Origin: Regnicoccus_A sp014224355
GTDB taxonomy: Bacteria; Cyanobacteriota; Cyanobacteriia; PCC-6307; Cyanobiaceae
Length of the DNA stretch: 64,000 nt
Direction of reading: 5' to 3'
Assembly (NCBI RefSeq): GCF_050920705.1
Contig: NZ_CP154799.1
Location: 1,178,001-1,242,000, forward strand
Every line of letters begins with the position of its first letter. Position 1 is the first letter of the stretch. Position numbers and translations under genes: made by a program. The notes beneath the pieces were generated by a model. The model was not told the DNA's origin. It worked only from the letters and a program-made list of their open reading frames with translations, and searched no databases. Shown in pieces: positions 54,229 to 61,374 of this stretch.

Positions 54229-54741
54229 TCAGGGCAGCTCGATCAGGTCCACCTGCCAGAGTCCGCCGCGGCTGACCTGAACTGCCAGCACACGGCCATC
54301 GGCGCTCAGCTGCACCTGCCTGGGCACACCGGGCGGCTCCAGGGGCAGGGGCTGGAGGCTCTGCCTGCTGCGGCGGTAAAGAGCCAGCTCAGTGCGGCCA
54401 TCACGCTGGCGAACCAGGGCCACCCGCTCCCCTGCGGCGTCGACACTCACACTCAGCGGCTGGGCATCGGGGCGGTTCAGGCCCGGCAGGGGCACGGGCC
54501 GGTTCAGCTCGAGGTCCACCAGTTCCACCCGTTCTCGCCCGTTTCGGCCGCTGATCAGGGCCAGCCAGCGACCGCTCAGGGATGGTTCGCGGCTGCTGCC
54601 GGTCTGCTCCAGCCGTTGGTTGATGGCTGGCAGGGGCCGCAGGGGTGTTCCCCCACAGGCCCCCAGCAGGAAGGCCATCAGCAGGGTGAGCCCCAGCCCG
54701 AGTGAGGCCGTGCCGGAGCCTCGCCGCTGTGGGGACGTCAA
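54229..54741 (-). CDS. Lipoprotein with TolB/PD40-like propeller repeats (second of a pair)
   Basis: 170 aa. A lipobox LLMAFLLGAC ends the signal peptide. The mature part has repeats of the form LSGRWLALISGRNGRERVELVD, SVDAAGERVALVRQRDGRTELAL and LSADGRVLAVQVSRGGLWQVDL, each an S/D-G-xLA..-R-G...V(E/D)L unit. These are PD40/WD40-like blades, about three in all. That is too few for a complete propeller. The start is a TTG overlapping the upstream gene stop (TTGA). It is a paralogue of the gene just upstream. Envelope location is likely; function unknown. Confidence 0.68.
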   Translation of the reverse strand: MTSPQRRGSGTASLGLGLTLLMAFLLGACGGTPLRPLPAINQRLEQTGSSREPSLSGRWLALISGRNGRERVELVDLELNRPVPLPGLNRPDAQPLSVSVDAAGERVALVRQRDGRTELALYRRSRQSLQPLPLEPPGVPRQVQLSADGRVLAVQVSRGGLWQVDLIELP

Positions 54742-55267
54742 GGTAGCGGCGCCCCGGGGTTGCGCAGCAGTTGTCCGCCCGGGGGGTCGACCTCCAGCAC
54801 ACCACCCAGTTCGAACACCTCCACCCGCCAACGCCCGGCTGCCACCAGTTGCAGAGCCAACCGCTGTCCATCGGCCGCCAGACTCAGCCTGACCGGTTCC
54901 CTGCCCCCTGGCAGGGGCAGAGGCAGCAGCCTGTTGGTCAGGCGGTCCTCGATCACCGCCAGACGCCGCCCCCCCGCTGCACGATCAGGGCCAGGTAGCG
55001 GCCTCTCCAGCTGAGGGAGGGAGAACTATGGGGTTGCCAGCGGCTGAGGTGCCGCAGGGGCAGCACCCGGCCACTGGCGCGCTCCTGAAGGAGCACGGTG
55101 GAGCGGCCCTGGCGTTCGACCACGCTGGCCAGCAGACGTCCATCGCCGCTCAGGGCAGGGTCCTGGCGGCTGAGGTTGCTGGACCAACCAGCTGGTGGCG
55201 CTGGGCCGGACCGGCGTGCCCAGGGGACGGCGCAACCACTGATCAGCAGGGCGCAGGCCACCACCAC
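54738..55267 (-). CDS. Lipoprotein with TolB/PD40-like propeller repeats (first of a pair), interrupted by a one-base frameshift
   Basis: About 176 aa once repaired. A short hydrophobic start and lipobox LLISGC are followed by LSGDGRLLASVVERQGRSTVLL, LSWRGRYLALIVQRGG, LSLAADGQRLALQLVAAGRWRVEVFEL: three PD40-like blades, like its downstream paralogue. The frame breaks in a seven-base C run (54969-54975, plus strand). One more base joins LALIVQRGG to RLAVIEDRL. The GTG start at 55267 gives a very short signal, so an earlier start may be used. The two genes overlap by four bases (TTGA). Confidence 0.65.
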
Positions 55268-55299
55268 CGCTGCCAGGCTGGCGGTGCGCGCCTCTGGGA

Positions 55300-56217
55300 T
55301 CAGTTGTCGAAACGGGAGTTGTTGTCCCGGGGACGACTGCTGGAGGGCGTGGGCCGCAGTGGGGTGTAGTCGGCGTCGCTCATGGAGCTGCCAGGAGCGG
55401 TTCCGCGTCCTGCGCCGGGGCTGATCGGGGTGCCCTGGGGAACACCGGGCGGGGTGGCGGTTGATGAATCACCCGGCCCGGCAGATCCTGGCCGGCGGCT
55501 GGAGCGGGGAATTGCGTCGTTGCTGGGCACGGGGCGACTGCCGCGACGGGGCTCAGCACTGCTGTCGCGCTCGCGGCGGCGGGATCCGAAGGCAGGACCC
55601 GACGCCTGTGCGGTGGCCGAACGACCGCCGGGAGCACCGACGCTCCGACCGCTGTAGGAACCAGGATCAGGGCGGGAGGCTGCTGGATCGCTCCCCTCCC
55701 AGGTCTCGTCGCCCCTGGAGCGTCGGCTGGCGGCCCGCTCGGGAATGGCTGGCCGGGCGGCACGGCGGGGCCGGTAGAAGCCCGGATCCTCTTCGGCTTC
55801 CTCGGCCTGGGGCGAGCGGATCCTCCGGCGCAGGGGCTGGGGTTCCTCGAAGCGCTCCACATCGTCATCCCAGCCGGCACGCCCGCCCACCCGCGGCCTG
55901 GCAGGCAGGGGTTCGTCGTCGTCGAAGTAGGAGGAGCGCCGCGCCTGCTCGGTGGTGACGCCCCGCAGACGCACGCTTTCGTAAGCGAAGAAGACCGTGG
56001 TGCCCGCCAGCAGGAACTGGCCGAACTGGAGGATCGGATCGAGCCGCCAGCCCTGGAAGAAGAGAATCCCGCCGCAGAGCAGACCAACGGCGGCGAAGAA
56101 GACGTCGTAGTCGCGGGCGAGGGCTGGCTTGAAACTCCTCATGAAGTAGAGGAAGGCACCACCGACAGCCAGGACGATGCCGACGATGCTGGCCCAGTTC
56201 AGGCTGGCATTGACCAC
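55300..56217 (-). CDS. ycf66: Ycf66 family protein
   Basis: 305 aa. The N-terminal 95 residues are Ycf66: a hydrophobic VGIVLAVGGAFLYFMRSFKP, ARDYDVFFAAVGLLCGGILFFQG and LQFGQFLLAGTTVFFAYES make three membrane segments. The remaining 200 residues are a charged, disordered tail rich in Arg, Ser, Pro, Asp and Gly (RRRIRSPQAEEAEED). Ycf66 is found in cyanobacteria and some plastids and is linked to psbX by neighbourhood. The start is GTG. psbX lies upstream on the same strand, 93 bases away. Confidence 0.88.
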   Translation of the reverse strand: MVNASLNWASIVGIVLAVGGAFLYFMRSFKPALARDYDVFFAAVGLLCGGILFFQGWRLDPILQFGQFLLAGTTVFFAYESVRLRGVTTEQARRSSYFDDDEPLPARPRVGGRAGWDDDVERFEEPQPLRRRIRSPQAEEAEEDPGFYRPRRAARPAIPERAASRRSRGDETWEGSDPAASRPDPGSYSGRSVGAPGGRSATAQASGPAFGSRRRERDSSAEPRRGSRPVPSNDAIPRSSRRPGSAGPGDSSTATPPGVPQGTPISPGAGRGTAPGSSMSDADYTPLRPTPSSSRPRDNNSRFDN

Positions 56218-56310
56218 GGCTGAAACCTCAGGCGAACGACTTGGCCCGTTCGCCAGAGGAGAACGGCTGTCCCCAGTTTAGGGACCTGGACGGGCAGAAA
56301 CAGCTGCGTT

Positions 56311-56433
56311 TCAGAGCTTGCGGTCGACCTGGTCGGTCTGGCTGATCAGAACCAGGGCGATGCTGATCGGAATCACCACGATCATCGCTCCGTAGACGAG
56401 GCTGCTCAGGAAGTTGGAGAGGGAGGGGGTCAT
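56311..56433 (-). CDS. psbX: Photosystem II protein PsbX
   Basis: 40 aa, one membrane helix, a small subunit of photosystem II near cytochrome b559. It starts MTPSLSNFLSSLVYGA and continues IVVIPISIALVLISQ, the standard PsbX pattern, ending DQVDRKL. Too short for many gene searches. Its divergent partner is yggT and the downstream neighbour is ycf66, the usual cyanobacterial arrangement. Confidence 0.94.
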   Translation of the reverse strand: MTPSLSNFLSSLVYGAMIVVIPISIALVLISQTDQVDRKL

Positions 56434-56455
56434 GGCGCCGTGAGATCCGGTGGAG

Positions 56456-56461
56456 ATCCTA
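56456..56461 (-). promoter_or_regulatory. Candidate -10 element for psbX
   Basis: TAGGAT on the minus strand, 22 bases before the psbX ATG, in the 77-base divergent region with yggT. No -35 box seen. Confidence 0.3.
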
Positions 56462-56480
56462 ATCAGCAGTCCCCACTTCC

Positions 56481-56486
56481 TACGAT
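56481..56486 (+). promoter_or_regulatory. Candidate -10 element for yggT
   Basis: TACGAT, 25 bases before the GTG of yggT, in the psbX-yggT divergent region. Confidence 0.35.
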
Positions 56487-56510
56487 GGCGCCTCAGCTGC
56501 TTACCGCTTT

Positions 56511-56837
56511 GTGACGGCCGTTTCAGTTCTGGCGTCTGCCCTGCCGTTGCTTCACACCACCCTTGCCCTGGGCCTGGCGGCCTGGACCCTGCTGTTCCTG
56601 TTCCGCATCGTGCTCACCTGGTACCCCCAGATCGATCTGAGCCGGGGGGCGATGCGACTGATCGGCTGGCCCACCGAAGGGCTGCTGCGCCTCAGCCGCC
56701 GGTTGATCCCCGCCATCGGCGGTGTTGACGTGACCCCGGTGATCTGGGTGGGGCTGATCAGTCTGCTACGGGAGCTGGTGGTGGGTCAGCAGGGGCTGCT
56801 CACCCAGGTGCTGCGCCAGAGTCAGTCCCTGGCCTGA
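56511..56837 (+). CDS. YggT family membrane protein (Ycf19-like)
   Basis: 108 aa with two hydrophobic segments (about 10-33 and 75-92) around a conserved LFRIVLTWYPQIDLSRG loop and TEGLLRLSRRLIPAIGGVDVTPV. This is the YggT/Ycf19 signature. Related plastid proteins act in thylakoid assembly and in cell division. It begins at GTG. Divergent from psbX. Confidence 0.9.
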   Translation: MTAVSVLASALPLLHTTLALGLAAWTLLFLFRIVLTWYPQIDLSRGAMRLIGWPTEGLLRLSRRLIPAIGGVDVTPVIWVGLISLLRELVVGQQGLLTQVLRQSQSLA

Positions 56838-56868
56838 GCCCAGCGGACCTGGTGCTGACCCCCCTGGG

Positions 56869-58220
56869 TCACCCCGGCGGCAGCATCTCCTGCTCCACGA
56901 ATTTGGTGTGCACATCGCCGCGCTGAAACTCCGGGCGATCGAGCAGGGCCAGGTGGAACTCGATCGTGGTGGGGATGCCCGTGATCGCACACTCACTCAG
57001 GGCACGGCGCATGCGCCTGATGGCGGCCTCGCGATCGGCCCCCCAGACGATCAGCTTGCCGATCAGGGAGTCGTAGAAGGGGGGATTTCGTAGCCGGTGT
57101 ACACGTGGCTGTCGACGCGCACGCCAGGTCCCCCCGGTGGCAGCCAGCCTGTGATCCGCCCCGGTGCCGGACGGAAGTTCTGCTGGGGGTCTTCGGCATT
57201 GATGCGGCATTCGATCGCATGGCCCCGCAGGGTCACGTCGTCCTGGTGCATGCTCAGGGGCTCACCACCGGCGATGCGCAACTGCTCGGCGATCAGGTCG
57301 AAGCCGGTGACCATCTCGGTGACGGGATGCTCCACCTGGATGCGCGTGTTCATCTCCATGAAATAGAAGCTGCCGCTGCGGTCGACCAGGAACTCCACGG
57401 TGCCGGCCCCCTCGTAGGTGATGCTGCGGGCCACCGCCACCGCCGCCTCCCCCATGCGTTGCCGCAGCTGGGGGTCAAGGGCAGGACTGGGGGCTTCCTC
57501 CAGCAGCTTCTGGTGCCGCCGCTGGATCGAGCAGTCGCGCTCCCCCAGGTGCACCACGTTGCCGTGGCGGTCGGCCAGGATCTGGACCTCGACGTGGCGG
57601 GGCCGGTCGATGAACTTCTCCATGTAGAGGCCAGGGTTGCCGAAGGCCGCTTCCGCCTCCCCCTGGGCCGCCTTGAACAGGCTCTCAAGCTGCTCAGGCT
57701 CCTGCACCAGGCGCATGCCCCGCCCACCGCCGCCCGCCGTGGCCTTGACCATCACCGGGTAGCCCATCCGGTCCGCCAGGGCGGAGGCCTCAGCGGCGTC
57801 TTCCAGCAGGCCTTCGCTGCCGGGGATGGTGGGGACCCCCACCCGCTGCATCGTGGCCTTGGCGGTGGATTTGTCCCCCATCGCCCGGATCGCTTCGGGG
57901 CTGGGGCCCACGAAGGTCAGGCCGTGGGCCGAGCAGATTTCAGCGAAGCGATCGTTCTCGGCCAGGAAGCCATAGCCGGGATGGATCGCATCGGCGCCAC
58001 GGGAGATGGCCGCGGCGATGATGTTGGGGATGTTGAGATAGCTCTTGCTGCTGGGGGCTTCCCCCACGCAGACCGCCTCATCGGCCAGCTGAACATGCAG
58101 GGCGTTGCGGTCCACGGTGCTGTAGACGGCCACCGTGCTGATGCCGAGTTCGCGGCAACTGCGCAGAATGCGGAGGGAGATTTCGCCACGGTTGGCGATC
58201 AGCAGCTTGCCGATGGGCAT
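56869..58220 (-). CDS. accC: Acetyl-CoA carboxylase biotin carboxylase subunit, interrupted by a one-base frameshift
   Basis: 450 aa once repaired. Carboxylates the biotin on BCCP with ATP in the first step of fatty acid synthesis. KLLIANRGEISLRILRSCRE opens the protein, then HPGYGFLAEN, the glycine-rich ATP loop KATAGGGGRGMRLV, MEMNTRIQVEHPVTEM and the C-terminal RINAEDPQQNFRPAPG. The frame breaks in a six-base G run (57079-57084, plus strand) after TGYEIPP. One more base reads FYDSLIGKLIVWG to the stop. accC is normally essential and single-copy, so a sequencing error is by far the likeliest cause. The start is ATG 58220 (MPIGKLLIANRG). Confidence 0.94.
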
Positions 58221-58304
58221 CCGTGGTGGGTCCAGGCCGCTGCGGACTGTATCAGTGCTGACCCTGGGATCTGCCCCTGGTCCTGGGCTGGGACGGGCGA
58301 TGGG

Positions 58305-58310
58305 TATATT
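58305..58310 (+). promoter_or_regulatory. Candidate -10 element for tRNA-Leu
   Basis: TATATT, 36 bases before the first base of the tRNA, in the gap between accC and the tRNA. A -35 hexamer is not evident. Confidence 0.4.
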
Positions 58311-58346
58311 GACGAGCCGAAGGGAGCTCAGACTCCTGACGGCCAC

Positions 58347-58428
58347 GCGGATGTGGTGGAATTGGTAGACACGCACGTTTGAGGGGCGTGTGGCTTCGGC
58401 CTTGCGAGTTCAAGTCTCGCCATCCGCA
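58347..58428 (+). tRNA. tRNA-Leu (anticodon GAG)
   Basis: 82 bases, without encoded CCA. The acceptor arms GCGGATG and CATCCGC pair perfectly. The D-loop shows the standard GGTAGAC, the anticodon stem is CACGT/GCGTG around the loop TTGAGGG (anticodon GAG, reading CUC and CUU), a class II variable arm follows (GGCTTCGGCC), and the T-loop has GTTCAAGTC. The layout matches tRNA-Leu. Confidence 0.95.
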
Positions 58429-58445
58429 TTTCTCTTCCCCACAAC

Positions 58446-59732
58446 TTGAGAGAGCCGCCGCTGAGCCGCACGCCGCCCACCACAGCGATCGTGCTGGTGT
58501 GCAATGGTCCGGGCGAGCTCACCACCTGGGTGCGGCCCCTGGCCCAGCGCCTGCACGAGCAGCTGGCACTGCAGCCGGTCGTCCCTGCAGCGGCCTGCTC
58601 CCTGGAGCTGGTGCTCGTTCCATGTCCCAACGCCACTGGCAGTGAACATCGGGTGGCCCGCGAACTCGGTCTCTTCTCGCGCATCGTGCCCGCCCGCCAG
58701 TTCTGGGGGCTGCTGCTCAGGCCCCGGCGTTGGGGCCCCTGGCCGGCCCATGGCGTGGTGGTGTTTCTGGGGGGCGATCAGTTCTGGACTGTGCTGCTCT
58801 CGGCGCGCCTCGGCTATCGCCACCTCACCTATGCCGAGTGGGTGGCCCGCTGGCCGCGCTGGAACGATCGCATCGCCGCGATGGGTCCCCAGGCCGCCGC
58901 GCGGCTCTCGCCCCGCTGGCGCGAGCGCTGCACTGTGGTGGGGGATCTGATGGCCGACCTCTCCGAGGAAGCGCGCGTGGAGTCTTCCCTGCCGGAGGGG
59001 GAATGGGTGGCCCTGCTGCCCGGCTCCAAGCGGGCCAAATTGCAGGTGGGGGTCCCTTTTCTGCTCGACACCGCCGACCGCCTCGCCAGGCTGAGGCCCG
59101 GTTGTCGTTTCCTGCTGCCGGTGGCACCCACCACCAGCCTGGCTGATCTGATCGCCTACGGGGGCCGCGACAACCCGATTCAGCGCCACTACGGCGGCCA
59201 GCCGCCGCGGTTGCTGGATCCTGAGCCGGGCAGCGGCCGGCACTGGCTGCTGAGCGGTGCGGGCACGCCGATCCTGTTGTACGAGCAGCATCCCGCCCAT
59301 GGCCCCCTCAGCCAGTGCGCCCTGGCGCTCACCACGGTGGGTGCCAACACCGCCGAGCTGGGGGCCCTGGGAGTGCCGATGATCGTGCTGGTGCCCACCC
59401 AGCATCTGCAGGTGATGCAGGCCTGGGATGGCTGGCTCGGCCTGGTGGCACGCCTGCCCCTGCTGCGCTGGTTGCTGGGCCTGGCACTGACGGCCTGGCG
59501 CATGCGTCAACGGGGCTTCCTGGCCTGGCCGAACATCTCGGCCGGTCGTGCCGTGGTGCCCGAGCGGGTGGGGGCGATCACACCGGCGGAGATTGCCGCC
59601 GAGGCCAATGAGTGGCTGGCCCATCCCGAGCGGCTCAGGGGGCAGCGTGAGGATCTGCGCAGTCTTCGCGGCCAGCCCGGGGCCGTGGCGGCCCTGGCGG
59701 CGATGGTGCAGGAGCTTCTGCCGGCTGCCTAG
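58446..59732 (+). CDS. Lipid-A-disaccharide synthase-like glycosyltransferase (LpxB-related)
   Basis: 428 aa. A GT-B type protein found widely in cyanobacteria. It has VLVCNGPGELTTWVRPLAQ, LGGDQFWTVLLSARLG, a mid-region ALLPGSKRAKLQVGVPFLLD (like LpxB GSR) and the donor-site-like LTTVGANTAELGALGVPMIVL followed by PTQHLQ. The order recalls LpxB, but the classical GGPD-type donor motif is altered, and cyanobacterial lipid A is unusual. So the true acceptor is unclear. The start TTG lies 18 bases past the tRNA; a GTG at 58490 is possible. Confidence 0.75.
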   Translation: MREPPLSRTPPTTAIVLVCNGPGELTTWVRPLAQRLHEQLALQPVVPAAACSLELVLVPCPNATGSEHRVARELGLFSRIVPARQFWGLLLRPRRWGPWPAHGVVVFLGGDQFWTVLLSARLGYRHLTYAEWVARWPRWNDRIAAMGPQAAARLSPRWRERCTVVGDLMADLSEEARVESSLPEGEWVALLPGSKRAKLQVGVPFLLDTADRLARLRPGCRFLLPVAPTTSLADLIAYGGRDNPIQRHYGGQPPRLLDPEPGSGRHWLLSGAGTPILLYEQHPAHGPLSQCALALTTVGANTAELGALGVPMIVLVPTQHLQVMQAWDGWLGLVARLPLLRWLLGLALTAWRMRQRGFLAWPNISAGRAVVPERVGAITPAEIAAEANEWLAHPERLRGQREDLRSLRGQPGAVAALAAMVQELLPAA

Positions 59733-59761
59733 GTTGATGGCCCCAGGATCCTCAGAGCCCC

Positions 59762-60178
59762 ATGGCCAGTTCCGACGCGGCCGCCGTCACGCCAACCCCC
59801 TCAGATCCCGACTGGCGCGAGCGCCTCACGCCTGAGCAGTACCAGGTGGCCCGCTGCGGCGGCACCGAGCGGGCCTTCACCGGCGCCTACTGGAACACCA
59901 AGCAGGAGGGCCGCTACGACTGCATCTGCTGCGGTTCCCCGCTCTTCGGCTCCAGCGCCAAATTCGATTCCGGTACCGGCTGGCCGAGCTTCTGGGCCGG
60001 GCTCGATCCCGCCGCAATCACCACCGTGGAGGACCGCAGCCACGGAATGGTGCGCACTGAAATCCGCTGTGCCAGCTGCGAGGCTCACCTTGGGCACCTC
60101 TTCCACGATGGCCCCGCTCCCACCGGCCTGCGCTACTGCGTGAACTCCGCGTCCCTTGATTTCAAGCCAAAAAGCTGA
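59762..60178 (+). CDS. msrB: Peptide methionine-(R)-S-oxide reductase MsrB
   Basis: 138 aa. Reduces methionine-R-sulfoxide in proteins using thioredoxin. The zinc cysteines are CICCGS and CASCEAH. The conserved SGTGWPSF and the catalytic Cys in GLRYCVNSASL are present. The upstream Arg/Glu-rich 20 residues are not part of the domain. On the plus strand after the LpxB-like gene and convergent to the PRC-barrel gene. Confidence 0.95.
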   Translation: MASSDAAAVTPTPSDPDWRERLTPEQYQVARCGGTERAFTGAYWNTKQEGRYDCICCGSPLFGSSAKFDSGTGWPSFWAGLDPAAITTVEDRSHGMVRTEIRCASCEAHLGHLFHDGPAPTGLRYCVNSASLDFKPKS

Positions 60179-60208
60179 GGCGGCCCGCCTGGGCCGGCCC
60201 CCGGAGGC

Positions 60209-61309
60209 TCACCAAGGATCGGAGAAACGCTCCTCGTTGCTGCGGGGGCGTGGCGGCGGTGACTCCCGGACTTCCTCTTCAGGCTCCGGGGCCCCGCGGT
60301 AGGGCTCGGGCTCCACATCGAGCGGCTGGCGTTGATCCCGGCTGGAGCTCAGCGGTGCCTGGCGGGGCTGAAGGGGCAAGGGACGGCGCTCGGCCGGGGG
60401 CTCCTCGTCGCGATAGGTGTCGGGCTGGTAGCGGGAGGGTTCCCGACCGCCTGCCCCACTGCTGCGCCGCTCGCGTCCGCGCGGCTCGTCGTCGAAGTCG
60501 TCCTCGTCGAGGTAGCGGCGTTGGCGCAGGGGTTCCTGCCGCCGGCGCTCCAGCTCCACATACTCCAGTTCCTCCTGCTCCTCCACCTGCACGGCGCGGC
60601 TGGAGGCGGGCTGGATGCGGCGTTGCTCCTGCACACCGGGTTGCCCCGACGCCAGCTGGTTCTCCACGGGAACCATGGTCTGGCGGAAGCGTTCCCGCTC
60701 CTCCTGTTCCCAGCTGGGGCCACCGATGCCCAGTTTCTCGAGCAGGCCGCTGCCCAGTTGCTTGAGTTTTTCTTCGGCGCCCTCGTAGACGATGATCCGA
60801 TCGGAGCCGCTGCTCACGATCTCCTCGACGCTCAGTTCCCAGGTGCTCAGCACCCCTTCGCCGAGCAGGGGAACACCGAGGGCTCCCAGGACCAGGGTGG
60901 TCAGCTCGCCGGTTTCGATGTCGAAGCTGAAGCCCAGCACCCGGCCCAGTTGCTCACCCGACTCGCTGATCACCTGGCAGTTGATCACCTGGCTGTAGCG
61001 GTCGGGATTGAAGCCCTCCGCCAGGGAATCAGCCGAATCCACCAGCACCACATCACCCACCTGGCGGATCCGATCCAGCGGCATCCAGCGGGGCAGCCCC
61101 GGCAGAAAACGGGTGAGGGGGTTGTCGCGCAGGCCGAGCGCCACCACCTCACGGCGGTCGATGTCGACCACCACCTCGCCCACGACCCCCAGGCGGCGGC
61201 CGGTGTCGCGGGTGATCACCTGGGTGCCCATCAGCTCCGAGCGCAGCCAGAGCCTGTCGCTGGGGGTGGCGCCGGAAGGGTCGGAGGTCGGAGGGAAAGA
61301 AGAGGTCAA
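60209..61309 (-). CDS. PRC-barrel domain protein with charged C-terminal tail
   Basis: 366 aa. Two PRC-barrel domains fill about residues 20-180: LMGTQVITRDTGRRLGVVGEV with VDIDRREVVALGL, and later VISESGEQLGRVLGFSFDIE with LTTLVLGALG. In photosynthetic bacteria PRC barrels bind reaction centres or act in RNA processing; which applies here is unknown. The last 150 residues are a disordered Arg/Glu/Pro-rich tail. The start is a TTG at 61309 (MTSSFPPTSD); the first ATG in frame (MGTQ) falls inside the first domain. Confidence 0.78.
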   Translation of the reverse strand: MTSSFPPTSDPSGATPSDRLWLRSELMGTQVITRDTGRRLGVVGEVVVDIDRREVVALGLRDNPLTRFLPGLPRWMPLDRIRQVGDVVLVDSADSLAEGFNPDRYSQVINCQVISESGEQLGRVLGFSFDIETGELTTLVLGALGVPLLGEGVLSTWELSVEEIVSSGSDRIIVYEGAEEKLKQLGSGLLEKLGIGGPSWEQEERERFRQTMVPVENQLASGQPGVQEQRRIQPASSRAVQVEEQEELEYVELERRRQEPLRQRRYLDEDDFDDEPRGRERRSSGAGGREPSRYQPDTYRDEEPPAERRPLPLQPRQAPLSSSRDQRQPLDVEPEPYRGAPEPEEEVRESPPPRPRSNEERFSDPW

Positions 61310-61374
61310 AGGCCAGATCCCGGGGGGGCTTCGGCGAGTGGAGCGGTCGTGTCATTGTGACCCACCGCACCGAT

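Noticed and set aside
57063..58376. Extended N-terminus for accC reaching across the tRNA-Leu gene
   Set aside because: The open frame continues to 58376 but overlaps the tRNA on the other strand. The conserved start is the ATG at 58220.
60181..60196. Hairpin in the gap between msrB and the PRC-barrel gene as a terminator
   Set aside because: Six-base stem with no T-tract on the plus strand, and only a delayed TTTTT on the minus strand. Too weak to annotate.
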